A stretch of DNA of 64,000 bases from SURF-21 sp964510515 (GTDB lineage: Bacteria; Actinomycetota; Geothermincolia; Geothermincolales; RBG-13-55-18): contig CAZEAU010000012.1 in assembly GCA_964510515.1 (NCBI GenBank), forward strand, positions 1-64,000, written 5' to 3'. Of the stretch, positions 1 through 8,166 are shown one piece after another. The translations under genes were made by a program, and so were the position numbers. Position 1 is the first letter of the stretch; the number at the start of each line of letters is the position of its first letter. The notes beneath the pieces were generated by a model, which was not told where the DNA came from, did no database searches, and saw only the letters and a program-made list of their open reading frames with translations.

Positions 1-68
1 CTTGGCATCCTCGCCTCGCGGCTCGGAGGCAAAACGCGAGCCCATGCGGCGGGCTAGACAGGAGAGCC
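1..68. repeat. Dispersed 68-bp repeat, copy 1 (cut by window edge)
   Basis: This block starts CTTGGCATCCTCGCCT and ends near AGAGCC. It recurs almost unchanged at 266-333 and 34853-34920. The copies differ at only a few positions, and all lie outside recognisable genes and close to REP-like elements. The left end may continue beyond the window. Confidence 0.75.
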
Positions 69-73
69 AGAGT

Positions 74-180
74 GGGCAGACGTTGCAGATGGTGAAAGGG
101 GCAAGTTGGGCAGACGCTGAGGTCTATAGAGAGAACCGGGGAGGGCAGACGTTGCGGATGTTGGGAAGGGCAAGTAGGGA
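74..180. repeat. Degenerate tandem units with GGGCAGACG core
   Basis: Three units begin GGGCAGACG(T/C)TG near 74, 109 and 147, spaced about 35-38 bp apart. The same unit occurs three times at about 34926-35010, again directly after the 68-bp repeat. This gives two composite loci of identical layout. No coding function is visible. Confidence 0.6.
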
Positions 181-265
181 AGGCGCCGGCCCTTTAAGAC
201 CTGCGAGTGCGGAGCGAGGGCCGCGCCCCCGGGTCCCGTTCCACATGCAGCACCTGCTGTCAGGT

Positions 266-333
266 CTTGGCATCCTCGCCTCGCGGCTCGGAGGCAAAAC
301 GCGAGCCCATGCGGCGGGTGGGACAAGAGAGCC
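266..333. repeat. Dispersed 68-bp repeat, copy 2
   Basis: Near-identical to 1-68 and 34853-34920. It ends 31 bp before the REP-like element at 365-489. The stretch 181-265 between the copies holds nothing recognisable. Confidence 0.75.
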
Positions 334-364
334 GGTGAGGGCAGATGGGGTCGCTTACCCGGGT

Positions 365-489
365 GGGGTCAGGTCTTGCGGCGGCTGTTTTCTTCAAGCA
401 GACCAAGACATATAATGCCTGTTAAGCGACTTCAATTATAGCAATATATGGAAAATTAGCGGAGCAGGCAAAGAACAAGACCTGACCCC
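365..489. repeat. REP/MITE-like element A with 14-bp perfect terminal inverted repeats
   Basis: The element opens with GGGGTCAGGTCTTG (365-378) and closes with its exact complement (476-489). The interior is AT-rich, unlike the GC-rich surroundings. The inner right end (GCAGGCAAAGAA before the terminal repeat) is shared with the elements at 8167-8293, 34546-34631 and 42763-42929. Short non-coding elements of this kind are usually mobilised in trans, for example by REP-associated tyrosine transposases. No such transposase is seen in this window. Nothing recognisable lies between this element and the gene at 673. Confidence 0.7.
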
Positions 490-672
490 ATCCTCTCCGA
501 AAGGTTGATACGGGGAAGGCATCGGATCCATGGCCGCGTGCTCGGCCTTGGGCTGTCCCGTCACAAGGGAGGAACGACAGGCGCGGTATCAGGTAGAATG
601 TTCCCAGGACGGTATCGCTCGCCGGCCTGGAAAACCGGTTGGGCACACGGAGCATCTTGGAGGATATGGCCC

Positions 673-1740
673 ATGGGAATCATCGCTTGCTCGGCTTGTG
701 GAAAACCGAGGCTGTTCAACTTCTTCGTCAAATGGGGAGACAACGGGACCATCGTGGCGCGGATCAACCCCGCTTTCCGCGTGGTCCTGGTGGAGTCGGC
801 GCTGCTCGAGGACATCTATCAGCGCATCGAGGCCGTGCTGGGCCTTTCCATAAGGGAGGCCATATTCGAGGCGGAACGCGCCGCGGCGGCGACCACCGTC
901 GATAACCTGTTGCCGGACTGGCTCATCAAGCGGGTGCTGCGCAACCGCCTGGTCATGCATCCGGCCAGCCGTTTTCTGCAGCTCCTGGCACGAACGGCGG
1001 GTATGGCGGACGTGCACACCGTCTTCTACCACGCGTTCCGCGGCAGTATGGCGCGGGTGAGGAACGAGTTCAACCGGGAGCTTTTCGCCGCCAACGTGGT
1101 GGGGGCTTTCGAGAGCATGGAGGGCGTGATTTACGATCATGCCTGGGTGGAGATAGGCGAGGAGCTGTTCCTCATCCTCGTCCCCGCCGCGGGCAAGCCG
1201 GAGATCGCCCACAGGATGAGGCCCGAGATCGCCGCCCCCCTGCCCGGGCAGCTCAGCCACAGCTCCTGCCCGCGCTGCGGATTCCCCCGCGCGCTGGACC
1301 ACCTGCGCTGGGACCTTGCGGAGGCGACGATCACCGATACGCGCAGGGGCGTGCGCCTGAGCTTCGTGGACGGGTATTCATTCTCGGCGGTATTCCGCGA
1401 GCTGGTGGAGGAGTTGGGTGAGGTGATAGTCCCCATCATCGTCGAGGCTTCGAGCGAATATACCCTGTGCAGCATCAGGGAGACGGGGCTGCTGGACAGT
1501 GGGAGGAAGCGCGAGGAAGTCTATGCGGAGTTCCTCGACCTGCTGCCCCTTTACGGCAAGGGAAACCCCGTGGTGGCGGACATGGCGGACGGCGCCCTGG
1601 CCGTCACCGTTGAGAACCCCTACAGCGCCTACCTGCTGGCGGGCGAACTGCTCGCCATATACGAGGCGGTCGAAGGGCGTCCAGGCACCCTGGACATCTT
1701 CGACGAAGCTCAAAGGGTGAGGCTGAGCATCACCCCCTGA
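673..1740 (+). CDS. Uncharacterised protein with two CxxC motifs
   Basis: I do not recognise the family of this 355-residue protein. It starts M-G-I-I-A-C-S-A-C-G-K, with a first CxxC at residues 6-9. A second CxxC (C-P-R-C-G-F-P) lies about two thirds along. The pair could hold zinc or an Fe-S cluster, or form separate redox centres. No signal peptide or membrane segment is visible, so it is probably cytoplasmic. The frame is open upstream to 505, but the ATG at 673 has GGAGG nine bases before it and the upstream translation is unlike a protein, so I start here. It is followed by an SDR fragment on the other strand, then a Crp/Fnr gene. Function unknown. Confidence 0.7.
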   Translation: MGIIACSACGKPRLFNFFVKWGDNGTIVARINPAFRVVLVESALLEDIYQRIEAVLGLSIREAIFEAERAAAATTVDNLLPDWLIKRVLRNRLVMHPASRFLQLLARTAGMADVHTVFYHAFRGSMARVRNEFNRELFAANVVGAFESMEGVIYDHAWVEIGEELFLILVPAAGKPEIAHRMRPEIAAPLPGQLSHSSCPRCGFPRALDHLRWDLAEATITDTRRGVRLSFVDGYSFSAVFRELVEELGEVIVPIIVEASSEYTLCSIRETGLLDSGRKREEVYAEFLDLLPLYGKGNPVVADMADGALAVTVENPYSAYLLAGELLAIYEAVEGRPGTLDIFDEAQRVRLSITP

Positions 1741-1819
1741 GCGCTCAAGCGCGGTTGATGCGGGCCGGGCCCGTGGCCGCCGCGCAACGGCGGGCCGTCG
1801 CCATGCCCGGCAAACAGCA

Positions 1820-1912
1820 GGATTGGAAGCCGAATGCCTTATGCGCGGCCTCCTTATCGAGGGCAAAGCGCACCACCGCGCGGTGGGGCTGGGATGAGAT
1901 GCGCGGAATGGG
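1820..1912 (-). pseudogene. C-terminal fragment of a short-chain dehydrogenase
   Basis: On the minus strand this stretch encodes about 31 residues, including R-I-S-S-Q-P-H-R-A-V-V-R-F-A-L and then H-K-A-F-G-F-Q-S. These match the last residues of the broken SDR at 7575-8110 (R-I-S-P-Q-L-Y-H-A-V-M-R-F-A-L, then H-K-T-F-G-L-Q-P). Nothing upstream resembles the rest of an SDR. It is a gene relic in the interval 1741-2084, which otherwise holds nothing I can identify. Confidence 0.6.
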
Positions 1913-2084
1913 AGCACCGTCAGGTGGAAAAGAAAATTCTCCGCTCAGTTGATATTGCCTTGGTCGTGATCGTGGGGTCGCTCCCGATATGCCTTGCGGG
2001 CCGCGAAGGATTCCGGGCGGGCCCGGGCGCCGAAGGGATACAATATAGGGCGTAGCAAGCGCGGCAGACGGCGGAGGCGGAGGC

Positions 2085-2783
2085 ATGGACATGGGCGGCA
2101 CCGGGGCGGAGGCGCTGCAGGCGGCGGAGCTGTTCTCCGGCATAGAGCAGGCCCATTACCGCGACATCATGGGCCGCGGCGAAAGGCGGCGCCTCGAGGC
2201 GGGGGCGCTCCTCTTCCGCGAGGGAGACCCGGCCCAGGCATTTTTTCTGGTGCTGAGCGGCCGCCTCAAGCTCTCCAAGCTGCACGAGCAGGGAAAAGAG
2301 TCCATCATCCGCTATGTCGGCCCGGGCGAGATAACGGCGGCCACCGCCGCCCTCGCGGAAAAGGGCTTCCCGGCCACCGCGCAGGCCCTGGCCGCGACGG
2401 AGGTGGTCGCCTGGAGGCGGCGGGCGGCCGCGGAGATGCTGCTCGAGCACCCCCGGCTGGCGATAAACGTCCTGCGGGTCGTCGTCGCGCGCCTGGACGA
2501 GCTGCAGGACCGCTACCTGGAGCTGCGCGCGGAGCAGGTCGAGCGGCGCATAGCGCGCTCGCTGCTGCGCATCATGCGGCAGTCCGGGCGCCGGCAGGGC
2601 GGCGACATCGCCATCGACTTCCGCCTGAGCCGCCAGGACCTCGCCGACTACACCGGCACCACCCTCTACACCGTCAGCCGCACCCTGAGCGCCTGGAAGA
2701 AGAGGGGCTGGATAAAATCCGGGCGCGAGCGCATCACCGTGTGCGACCCCCATTCCCTGGTCCTCTTCGCCGAGGGGGATTGA
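2085..2783 (+). CDS. Crp/Fnr-family transcriptional regulator
   Basis: This 232-residue protein has the family's two domains. An N-terminal cyclic-nucleotide-binding-like beta barrel covers roughly residues 15-125 (L-F-R-E-G-D-P-A-Q and G-R-L-K-L near the expected turns). A C-terminal winged helix covers about 160-225, with the recognition region L-S-R-Q-D-L-A-D-Y-T-G-T-T-L-Y-T-V-S-R. No N-terminal cysteine cluster of the FNR type is present, so it is more likely a DNR/NnrR-like sensor (haem, NO or another ligand) than an Fe-S oxygen sensor. It lies just before the DUF1858 and hcp genes on the same strand. Regulation of hcp by a neighbouring Crp/Fnr protein is common, so control of this module is the likely job. 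The 5' start is the first ATG, after GGCGGAGGCGGAGGC. Confidence 0.9.
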   Translation: MDMGGTGAEALQAAELFSGIEQAHYRDIMGRGERRRLEAGALLFREGDPAQAFFLVLSGRLKLSKLHEQGKESIIRYVGPGEITAATAALAEKGFPATAQALAATEVVAWRRRAAAEMLLEHPRLAINVLRVVVARLDELQDRYLELRAEQVERRIARSLLRIMRQSGRRQGGDIAIDFRLSRQDLADYTGTTLYTVSRTLSAWKKRGWIKSGRERITVCDPHSLVLFAEGD

Positions 2784-2876
2784 GCGGGGAGGGCGGCGGG
2801 AAAACGCAAGGGGCGATTCCCGCGAACATTGCGCCGGCGCAAAGACATCCCCGCGGCCGCCCTCTATCATCTGGCC

Positions 2877-3095
2877 ATGAAGGAAGTGGACCCGGCGATG
2901 ACCATCGGCGAGCTCCTGGAGCTCTACCCGGAGGCGGCAGGCGTTTTCATCAAGCGCAGGATGCTCTGCGTGGGCTGTCCCACCGAGGCCTATCACACTC
3001 TCGAGGACGCCTCCCGCCTGTACGGGTGCAGCCTGGACGCTTTGCGCGGCGACATCCACGCCGCCGTCCGGGAGACCCGGGAAGACCGCGGCTAG
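2877..3095 (+). CDS. DUF1858 hybrid-cluster-protein-associated redox disulfide protein
   Basis: This is a 72-residue protein of the small DUF1858 family often encoded beside hybrid cluster protein. It opens with M-T-I-G-E-L-L-E-L-Y-P-E-A-A, the usual start of the domain. It carries the redox motif M-L-C-V-G-C-P-T-E, where the CxxC is thought to form a disulfide. It is encoded between the Crp/Fnr regulator and hcp on the same strand, 94 bp before the hcp start. The frame extends upstream to a TTG at 2829, but the ATG at 2877 gives the normal domain N-terminus even though no good ribosome site precedes it. Its exact role (electron transfer or partner of Hcp) is not established. Confidence 0.85.
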   Translation: MKEVDPAMTIGELLELYPEAAGVFIKRRMLCVGCPTEAYHTLEDASRLYGCSLDALRGDIHAAVRETREDRG

Positions 3096-3189
3096 CTTGG
3101 GGGGCCTCCCCCAGGGTCGGCGCGGCGCCAGGCCTCGGGCCGCAGGCGCGCCGGAGACGGAGGAAGGCGGAAGGGAAAGGAGAGGCACA

Positions 3190-4854
3190 TTGTTCTGCTA
3201 CCAGTGTCAGGAGACGGCGAAAAACACCGGCTGCACCACCCGGGGGGTATGCGGCAAGCCGGAGGAGACGGCCAACCTGCAGGACCTGCTCATCTTCGCG
3301 CTCAAGGGGCTGTCCTTTTACGGCGTGAGGCTCAAGGAGCTCGGTGAGCCGGACCGCGGCCAGGCGGACTTCATCGCCGAAGGGCTGTTCGTGACCATCA
3401 CCAACGCCAACTGGGACGACGGGCGCATCACCGCCTACATCGAGGAGGCCCTGGAGAGGCGCGACGAGCTCCGTGCCAGGTTCCTCGAGGCCTACAGGAA
3501 GGCGAACGGTCGGGACTACGACGGCCCGCTCCCCGACGCCGCCGCCTGGAGCGGGGATGGCGCCGCGGCCTTCGCGCAGAAGGCCCCGAGCGTGGGCGTG
3601 CTGTCCACGCAGGACGAGGACGCGCGCTCCCTGCGGGAACTGCTCATCATAGGCCTCAAGGGCATCGCCGCCTACGCCGAGCATGCCGCCGTGCTGGGCT
3701 TCCGCAAGGGCGAGGTCCAGGACTTCCTCATGGAGGCGCTCGAATCCACCACCCGGGAGCTCTCGGTGGACGAGATGGTCGGCATGGTGCTGAGGGCCGG
3801 AGAGGTGGCGGTGGAGACCATGGCCCTGCTCGACGAGGCCAACACCGCGACCTACGGCCACCCGGAGATGAGCGAGGTGAACATCGGCGTCGGCGATAAC
3901 CCCGGCATCCTCATCAGCGGCCACGACCTCAAGGACATGGAGGAATTGCTCGCGCAGACCGCGGGCACGGGTATCGACGTCTATACCCACGGGGAGATGC
4001 TGCCCGCCAACTTTTACCCCGCTTTTAAGAAATACGGTCACTTCGTGGGCAATTACGGCGGCTCCTGGTGGCATCAGAACCGGGAGTTCGAGTCCTTCAA
4101 CGGCCCCATACTCATGACCACCAACTGCCTGGTTCCCCTGAGGAAGGATAACACCTACCTGGACCGCCTCTTCACCACCGGCGTGGTGGGGTACGAGGGC
4201 GCGCGGCACATCCCCGACCGCCCCGTGGGCGGCAGCAAGGATTTCAGCGCGGTCATCGCCAGGGCCCGGGATTGCGCGCCGCCCGACGAGCTCGAGACGG
4301 GCACGATCGTCGGCGGCTTCGCCCACAATCAGGTGCTGGCCCTCGCGGACAAGGTGGTGGAGGCGGTGAAGTCAGGCGCCATCCGGCGCTTCGTGGTCAT
4401 GGCCGGCTGCGACGGCCGTCAGAAGTCCCGCGCCTACTACACCGAGGTGGCCGAGAGCCTGCCGCCGGACACGGTTATCCTTACCGCCGGCTGTGCCAAG
4501 TACCGCTACAACAAGCTGGACCTGGGCGATATCGGCGGCATACCGCGCGTGCTCGACGCGGGGCAGTGCAACGACAGCTATTCCCTGGCCGTCATCGCCC
4601 TCAAGCTCAAGGAGGCCTTTGGGATGCAGGACATCAACGAGCTCCCCATCTCCTACGACATCGCCTGGTACGAGCAGAAGGCGGTGGCGGTGCTGCTGGC
4701 GCTGCTGCACCTGGGGGTGAAGGGGATACGCCTCGGGCCCACCCTGCCCGGCTTCCTCTCCCCGAACGTGGCGCAGGTGCTGGTGGACAAGTTCGACATC
4801 AAGCCCATCGGCGAGGTGCAGGAGGACGTAGCGGCCATGATGGCCGGCAGCTGA
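3190..4854 (+). CDS. hcp: Hybrid cluster protein (hydroxylamine/NO reductase), class I
   Basis: This 554-residue protein reduces hydroxylamine in vitro and is implicated in NO detoxification and protein S-nitrosylation. The N-terminus has C3-x2-C6-x8-C15-x5-C21, the [4Fe-4S] pattern of class I enzymes. The ligands of the hybrid Fe-S-O cluster lie in recognisable blocks: G-H-D-L-K-D-M-E, M-T-T-N-C-L-V-P, M-A-G-C-D-G-R, T-A-G-C-A-K-Y-R-Y-N and D-A-G-Q-C-N-D-S-Y. The length is normal for the class with the extra helical bundle. The start is a TTG at 3190 preceded by GGAGAGG; the in-frame extension upstream to 3097 looks non-coding. No hcr reductase is adjacent, so electrons may come from elsewhere. 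Confidence 0.96.
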   Translation: MFCYQCQETAKNTGCTTRGVCGKPEETANLQDLLIFALKGLSFYGVRLKELGEPDRGQADFIAEGLFVTITNANWDDGRITAYIEEALERRDELRARFLEAYRKANGRDYDGPLPDAAAWSGDGAAAFAQKAPSVGVLSTQDEDARSLRELLIIGLKGIAAYAEHAAVLGFRKGEVQDFLMEALESTTRELSVDEMVGMVLRAGEVAVETMALLDEANTATYGHPEMSEVNIGVGDNPGILISGHDLKDMEELLAQTAGTGIDVYTHGEMLPANFYPAFKKYGHFVGNYGGSWWHQNREFESFNGPILMTTNCLVPLRKDNTYLDRLFTTGVVGYEGARHIPDRPVGGSKDFSAVIARARDCAPPDELETGTIVGGFAHNQVLALADKVVEAVKSGAIRRFVVMAGCDGRQKSRAYYTEVAESLPPDTVILTAGCAKYRYNKLDLGDIGGIPRVLDAGQCNDSYSLAVIALKLKEAFGMQDINELPISYDIAWYEQKAVAVLLALLHLGVKGIRLGPTLPGFLSPNVAQVLVDKFDIKPIGEVQEDVAAMMAGS

Positions 4855-4907
4855 CGGAAAAGCTGTACGCGGGGCCGCTCGCGCCGTCCGGGACGCGGGG
4901 GCCCCGC

Positions 4908-5054
4908 CCTTCGTCCCCTGCGCGCGCGGGTTCCCTGTTCTTCTGGCGTAGCGATTCCGGTATTGATCCTGCGTCCCCTGCGCGCGGGTTTCCTGGAGGG
5001 CGCGTCCTTTGCGGGCTTGCCCCACCCTGCGCCCCCTGCGCGCGCGGGTTCCCT
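4908..5054. CRISPR. Possible degenerate CRISPR remnant: three repeats at 58-60 bp spacing
   Basis: Three copies of a 27-29 bp sequence with the core CCCCTGCGCGCGCGGGTTCC end at 4936, 4994 and 5054. They are separated by two unrelated stretches of about 31 bp. The repeat is partly palindromic, and repeat and spacer sizes resemble type I-E arrays. There are only three copies, one is two bases shorter, the last runs into the 3' end of the next gene, and no cas genes are present. Simple tandem repeats between convergent genes are the alternative. Confidence 0.35.
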
Positions 5055-5781
5055 ACAGCGGGCGGCCGACGGCGGCCATGTAGATGGCGCTCTCCTCCAC
5101 CCCGTCCACGCCGAGCAGGGCGTTGACCTCGTCGTCGAAGAGGGCGGCCAGCGCGCAGGCGCCGAGCCCCCGGCCGGTGGCGGCGAGGTAGAGGTTCTCG
5201 CACATGTGGCCCGCATCCATATAGATGTAGCGGTAGGCGCGCTGCTCGTACTTCCACTTGGAGCGCGCAAAGACGGCGGTCCACACCAGGACGGCCGCGG
5301 CCTTGTAACAGACCCCTTGATGGAGGGCGGCCTTGGCCGCCTCCATGCCCAGGCTCCCCGGGCGCAGCTGTTCGAGCGCATGCGCCCTGACGGCGTAATG
5401 GTAAAGGCCCGGCTCCACGCCCTCGACGCGGTTGACCACCGCGTAGGTCTCGATGGGGTAAAGCCCTCCCGCCGAGGGCGCGGTGCGGAACTCGTGCCCG
5501 CGCTGCACGCTTCGGATGCCCGCGCATGCCCACAGGAGGTAGGAGAGGTCGGCCGCGGAGAGGGGCTCGGCCGAGAAGTCGCGCACGCTGGCCCGATTGC
5601 GCAGGGCGTCGTCGAGGCCCATCTCCCGCGAGGGCTGCGGGCGCGGCAGCTCAACCCTGCGTGCCTGCGGGTACTCCTTGTAGGGGGCGGGCTTGCCCCC
5701 CCAGTCCAGGTCGCGGCCGAGCATCTTATCCGGGTGATACTTGCTCTCGCGCTGATACCTGTCGCCTATTCCCTCCGCCAT
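5053..5781 (-). CDS. SagB-type nitroreductase-fold oxidoreductase
   Basis: This 242-residue flavoprotein belongs to the nitroreductase superfamily, SagB/ThcOx branch. The domain starts around residue 60 with the FMN-binding R-N-R-A-S-V-R-D-F-S block. It continues through Y-L-L-W-A-C-A-G-I and the S-A-G-G-L-Y-P-I-E-T-Y motif typical of SagB, and ends with G-L-G-A-C-A-L-A-A-L-F-D-D. SagB relatives oxidise azolines in peptide natural products, but free-standing members without a cyclodehydratase, as here, are common and of unknown substrate. No precursor peptide or SagC/D partner is adjacent. The ATG at 5781 has a GGAGG-rich stretch before it; a TTG six codons upstream is possible. The gene faces hcp tail to tail. 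Confidence 0.85.
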   Translation of the reverse strand: MAEGIGDRYQRESKYHPDKMLGRDLDWGGKPAPYKEYPQARRVELPRPQPSREMGLDDALRNRASVRDFSAEPLSAADLSYLLWACAGIRSVQRGHEFRTAPSAGGLYPIETYAVVNRVEGVEPGLYHYAVRAHALEQLRPGSLGMEAAKAALHQGVCYKAAAVLVWTAVFARSKWKYEQRAYRYIYMDAGHMCENLYLAATGRGLGACALAALFDDEVNALLGVDGVEESAIYMAAVGRPL

Positions 5782-6143
5782 CTCCTCCACCTCCCGCAAA
5801 AGGGGGCCTGTTCCTCATGCGTTCGCATATCTTAACACGGTTTATCCGCGCGCAGCCTGGATGAACAGGCCTGTTGCTCAGCCTCCCATGCGCATGCGGC
5901 GAGGGCTCGAGAGCGGCCGCCGTTTTCCATACGCCGCGAGCGATGCGAGGTGCAGGCGGCCCCAGCCTCGCGCCTTTCCGCATGCCCCCGGCGGTGCCGG
6001 TGCCTGTTTCGCTTCTTAAAAAGAGAAAGGGACCGCGGGCGATGGCCATTGAGGGACCATGCCGCCGGGGCTTAGGGGCGGAGCGGCTCCTGCGCTAGAA
6101 TAGAAAATGGGGGTCTGAGCACAGAGGAGGAGAACAGGAGAAG
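5782..6143. other. Intergenic region, nothing firm
   Basis: This gap lies between divergent genes. A TAGAAT at 6096-6101 could be a -10 box for the amidase gene, but I see no convincing -35. No repeat, RNA or ORF is supported here. Confidence 0.4.
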
Positions 6144-7558
6144 ATGAGAAGAAGCGCGCTGGCGGCCTTGCTCGCCTTGGCCGCGCTGCTCTCGCTGGCG
6201 CCCTTGGCTCTGCAGAGCACCGTTACCGCCGCCGTGCCGCCGGGGCAGGGGGCCGGCGACGCCGTGCGGCCGCAGCAAGGCATGACCGCAACCGCCCTGC
6301 ATGAGCAGGAGCCCACCTCCGCCGCCCCGGCGCATGAGCAGGAGGCCGCCGCGCTGCCGGGGGAGGGCATATTCGGCGCGGCCTCGGCGGGCTTTTACCG
6401 CGCCTGGGCCCACGACTCGGTGGGCGCAACCTCCCCCGCAACCTCCTGGTACNNNNNNNNNNNNNNNNNNNNNNNNNNNNNNNNNNNNNNNNNNNNNNNN
6501 NNNNNNNNNNNNNNNNNNNNNNNNNNNNNNNNNNNNNNNNNNNNNNNNNNNNCGTCTCCTACGACGTCTCCGCCGCGGTCACCGCCAGCTCCGGTGTGGT
6601 CTGCGAACGCGCCATGTACGGCGCGGGCCGCGCCTGGGCCCACGACTCGGTGGGCGCAACCTCCCCCGCAACCTCCTGGTACCTGGCGGAGGGGGCCACC
6701 GCGGGCGACTTCGAGACCTGGCTTCTGGTGCAGAACCCCGGGGATACCCCCGCCTCCATAGACGTGAAGCTGCACACCGCAGGCGGCGAGGTGCCGGGAC
6801 CTACTGGTACCATCCCCGCGCGCAGCCGCCGCTCCTTTAACCTCGGCGCCTATGCCGTCTCCTACGACGTCTCCGCCGCGGTCACCGCCAGCTCCGGTGT
6901 GGTCTGCGAAAGAGCGATGTACGGGCGCGTGGTGGTCTGCCTGGACCCCGGCCACGCCGCCACGCCCTCGGAGATAGACCCCGAGACCGGCATCAACACC
7001 CAGGACTGGGTGAACGAGCCGGAGATGAGCATCGTCTACGACATCTCCCTGCGGGCCAAGGCGCTCCTGGAGGCGCGGGGCATCAGGGTGGTGATGACCA
7101 AGAGCTCCGTCGACGACCCCGTCAACCTCAAGCGGCGCGCCCAGATAGCCAACGAGGCCGGGGCGCGCATGATAGTGCACATCCATGCCGACCCCGGCCT
7201 GAGCAGGCCCACCACCTACTACCCCGGCCCCGCCCCCTACGACTGGAAGGCCAATACCGAGAGCGGCCGCATCGTCTATATGGACCCGGTGGTGCGCGAG
7301 CGCAGCGAGGCCGCCGCAAGGAGGTTTCACGCGGCGATGGCGGCGCATATCCTGCAGGCCACTGGCTTGCGGGACGGCGGCCTGGTGGTGGAGAACCGCG
7401 GCACCACGGGCACCGGCAATTACGGCCCCGTCTTCAGCTACGACATCTGGAGCAAGGTACCTACCTTCACCCTGGAGAACGGCCTCGGCTTCGCCGATGC
7501 CCACCGCCAGGAAGTGGCGGAGAGCATCGCCGCCGGCGTCCTCGCCGTCCTTCCCTGA
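6144..7558 (+). CDS. Secreted N-acetylmuramoyl-L-alanine amidase with repeat domains (assembly gap inside)
   Basis: The N-terminus is a signal peptide (M-R-R-S-A-L-A-A-L-L-A-L-A-A-L-L then S-L-A-P-L-A). About 100-residue repeats follow, of the type found in two other secreted proteins here: W-Y-L-A-E-G-A-T ... W-L-L-V-Q-N-P-G ... P-A-R-S-R-R-S-F. The C-terminal domain is an Amidase_3-type zinc hydrolase: V-V-V-C-L-D-P-G-H-A carries the first zinc His, H-I-H-A-D the later one, and E-N-G-L-G-F the end. It should cleave the MurNAc-L-Ala bond outside the membrane. The N run 6453-6552 interrupts the repeats, and the frame differs on its two sides because the gap size is arbitrary. I treat both parts as one gene. 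The true repeat number is unknown. Confidence 0.8.
6453..6552. other. Assembly gap (100 N) inside a repeat
   Basis: Exactly 100 N separate sequences that recur 3' of the gap: the bases before it match 6629 onward and those after it match 6856 onward. The repeat period is 303 bp, so the gap is a collapsed repeat rather than random missing sequence. Confidence 0.95.
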
Positions 7559-7580
7559 AGGGGTCAGGCCCCCATCAGGG
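7553..7580. terminator. Bidirectional terminator spanning two stop codons
   Basis: An outer stem CCCTGA/TCAGGG (7553-7558 with 7575-7580) encloses an inner GGGG/CCCC stem. The hairpin contains the TGA stop of the amidase and the stop of the convergent SDR pseudogene. No long U-run follows. Confidence 0.45.
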
Positions 7581-8110
7581 CTGGAGGCCGAAGGTCTTGT
7601 GCACGATGCCCTTGCGCAGGGCGAAGCGCATCACCGCATGGTAGAGCTGGGGCGAGATGCGGCGCAGCAGGACCAGGGGGCCGTGATGTTTCCAGGGGAC
7701 AAGGATAATGGCCCGGTCGCGCCGCAGACCGCGCAGCGCCGCATCGGCCACGACTCCCGGGGGCACCCCCTTGGTGGCATAGAATCTCTCTATCTCCGGC
7801 TTGGAGCTGCGCCCCTCCTTATCGTAAAGGAGCACCCTGCCGTCCCGGATGATATTGGTGTCGATATCGCCGGGGCAGAGCAGGCTGACCCCTATGCCGT
7901 GCGCGCTGAGCTCCATGCGCAGGGTCTCGCCCATCCCGACCACGGCGTACTTGCTGGCGGTGTAGGGGGCCATGCAGGGCATGGCTGCCAGGCCGGCGTC
8001 GCTCGCGGTGAGCAGGATGCAGCCGCGCCCGCCAGCGCCAGCGCCAGCGCCCTGCCTATGCCGGAGCCCGCCCCGGTGACCACCGCCGTCTTCCCCTTGT
8101 AGAAACCCAT
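7575..8110 (-). pseudogene. Short-chain dehydrogenase with internal deletion and frameshift
   Basis: The start is intact: ATG at 8110 after GGAGGTGAGG, then G-F-Y-K-G-K-T-A-V-V-T-G-A-G-S-G-I-G-R-A, the Rossmann nucleotide-binding motif. After about 29 residues the frame changes. The next recognisable part is I-L-L-T-A-S-D-A-G-L ... P-Y-T-A-S-K-Y-A-V-V-G-M, with the catalytic YxxxK, continuing to F-G-L-Q-P at the C-terminus. About 100 residues between these blocks are missing. The junction falls in a GCCAGC-type repeat near 8030-8055, so the deletion may be real slippage or an assembly collapse. As it stands the protein cannot fold as an SDR. Its C-terminus matches the fragment at 1820-1912. 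Confidence 0.75.
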
Positions 8111-8166
8111 ATCCCTCACCTCCAGGATCATTATGCACCCTGCGGCCGCCGGGGGCATACGCGGGC

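Noticed and set aside
505..672. N-terminal extension of the CxxC protein
   Set aside because: The extension lies in repeat-flanking sequence, has no ribosome site and an atypical composition. The ATG at 673 has GGAGG nine bases upstream.
6144..6760. Two separate genes around the first N run
   Set aside because: Both sides carry the same repeat domain, and the frame difference is explained by the artificial 100-N length.
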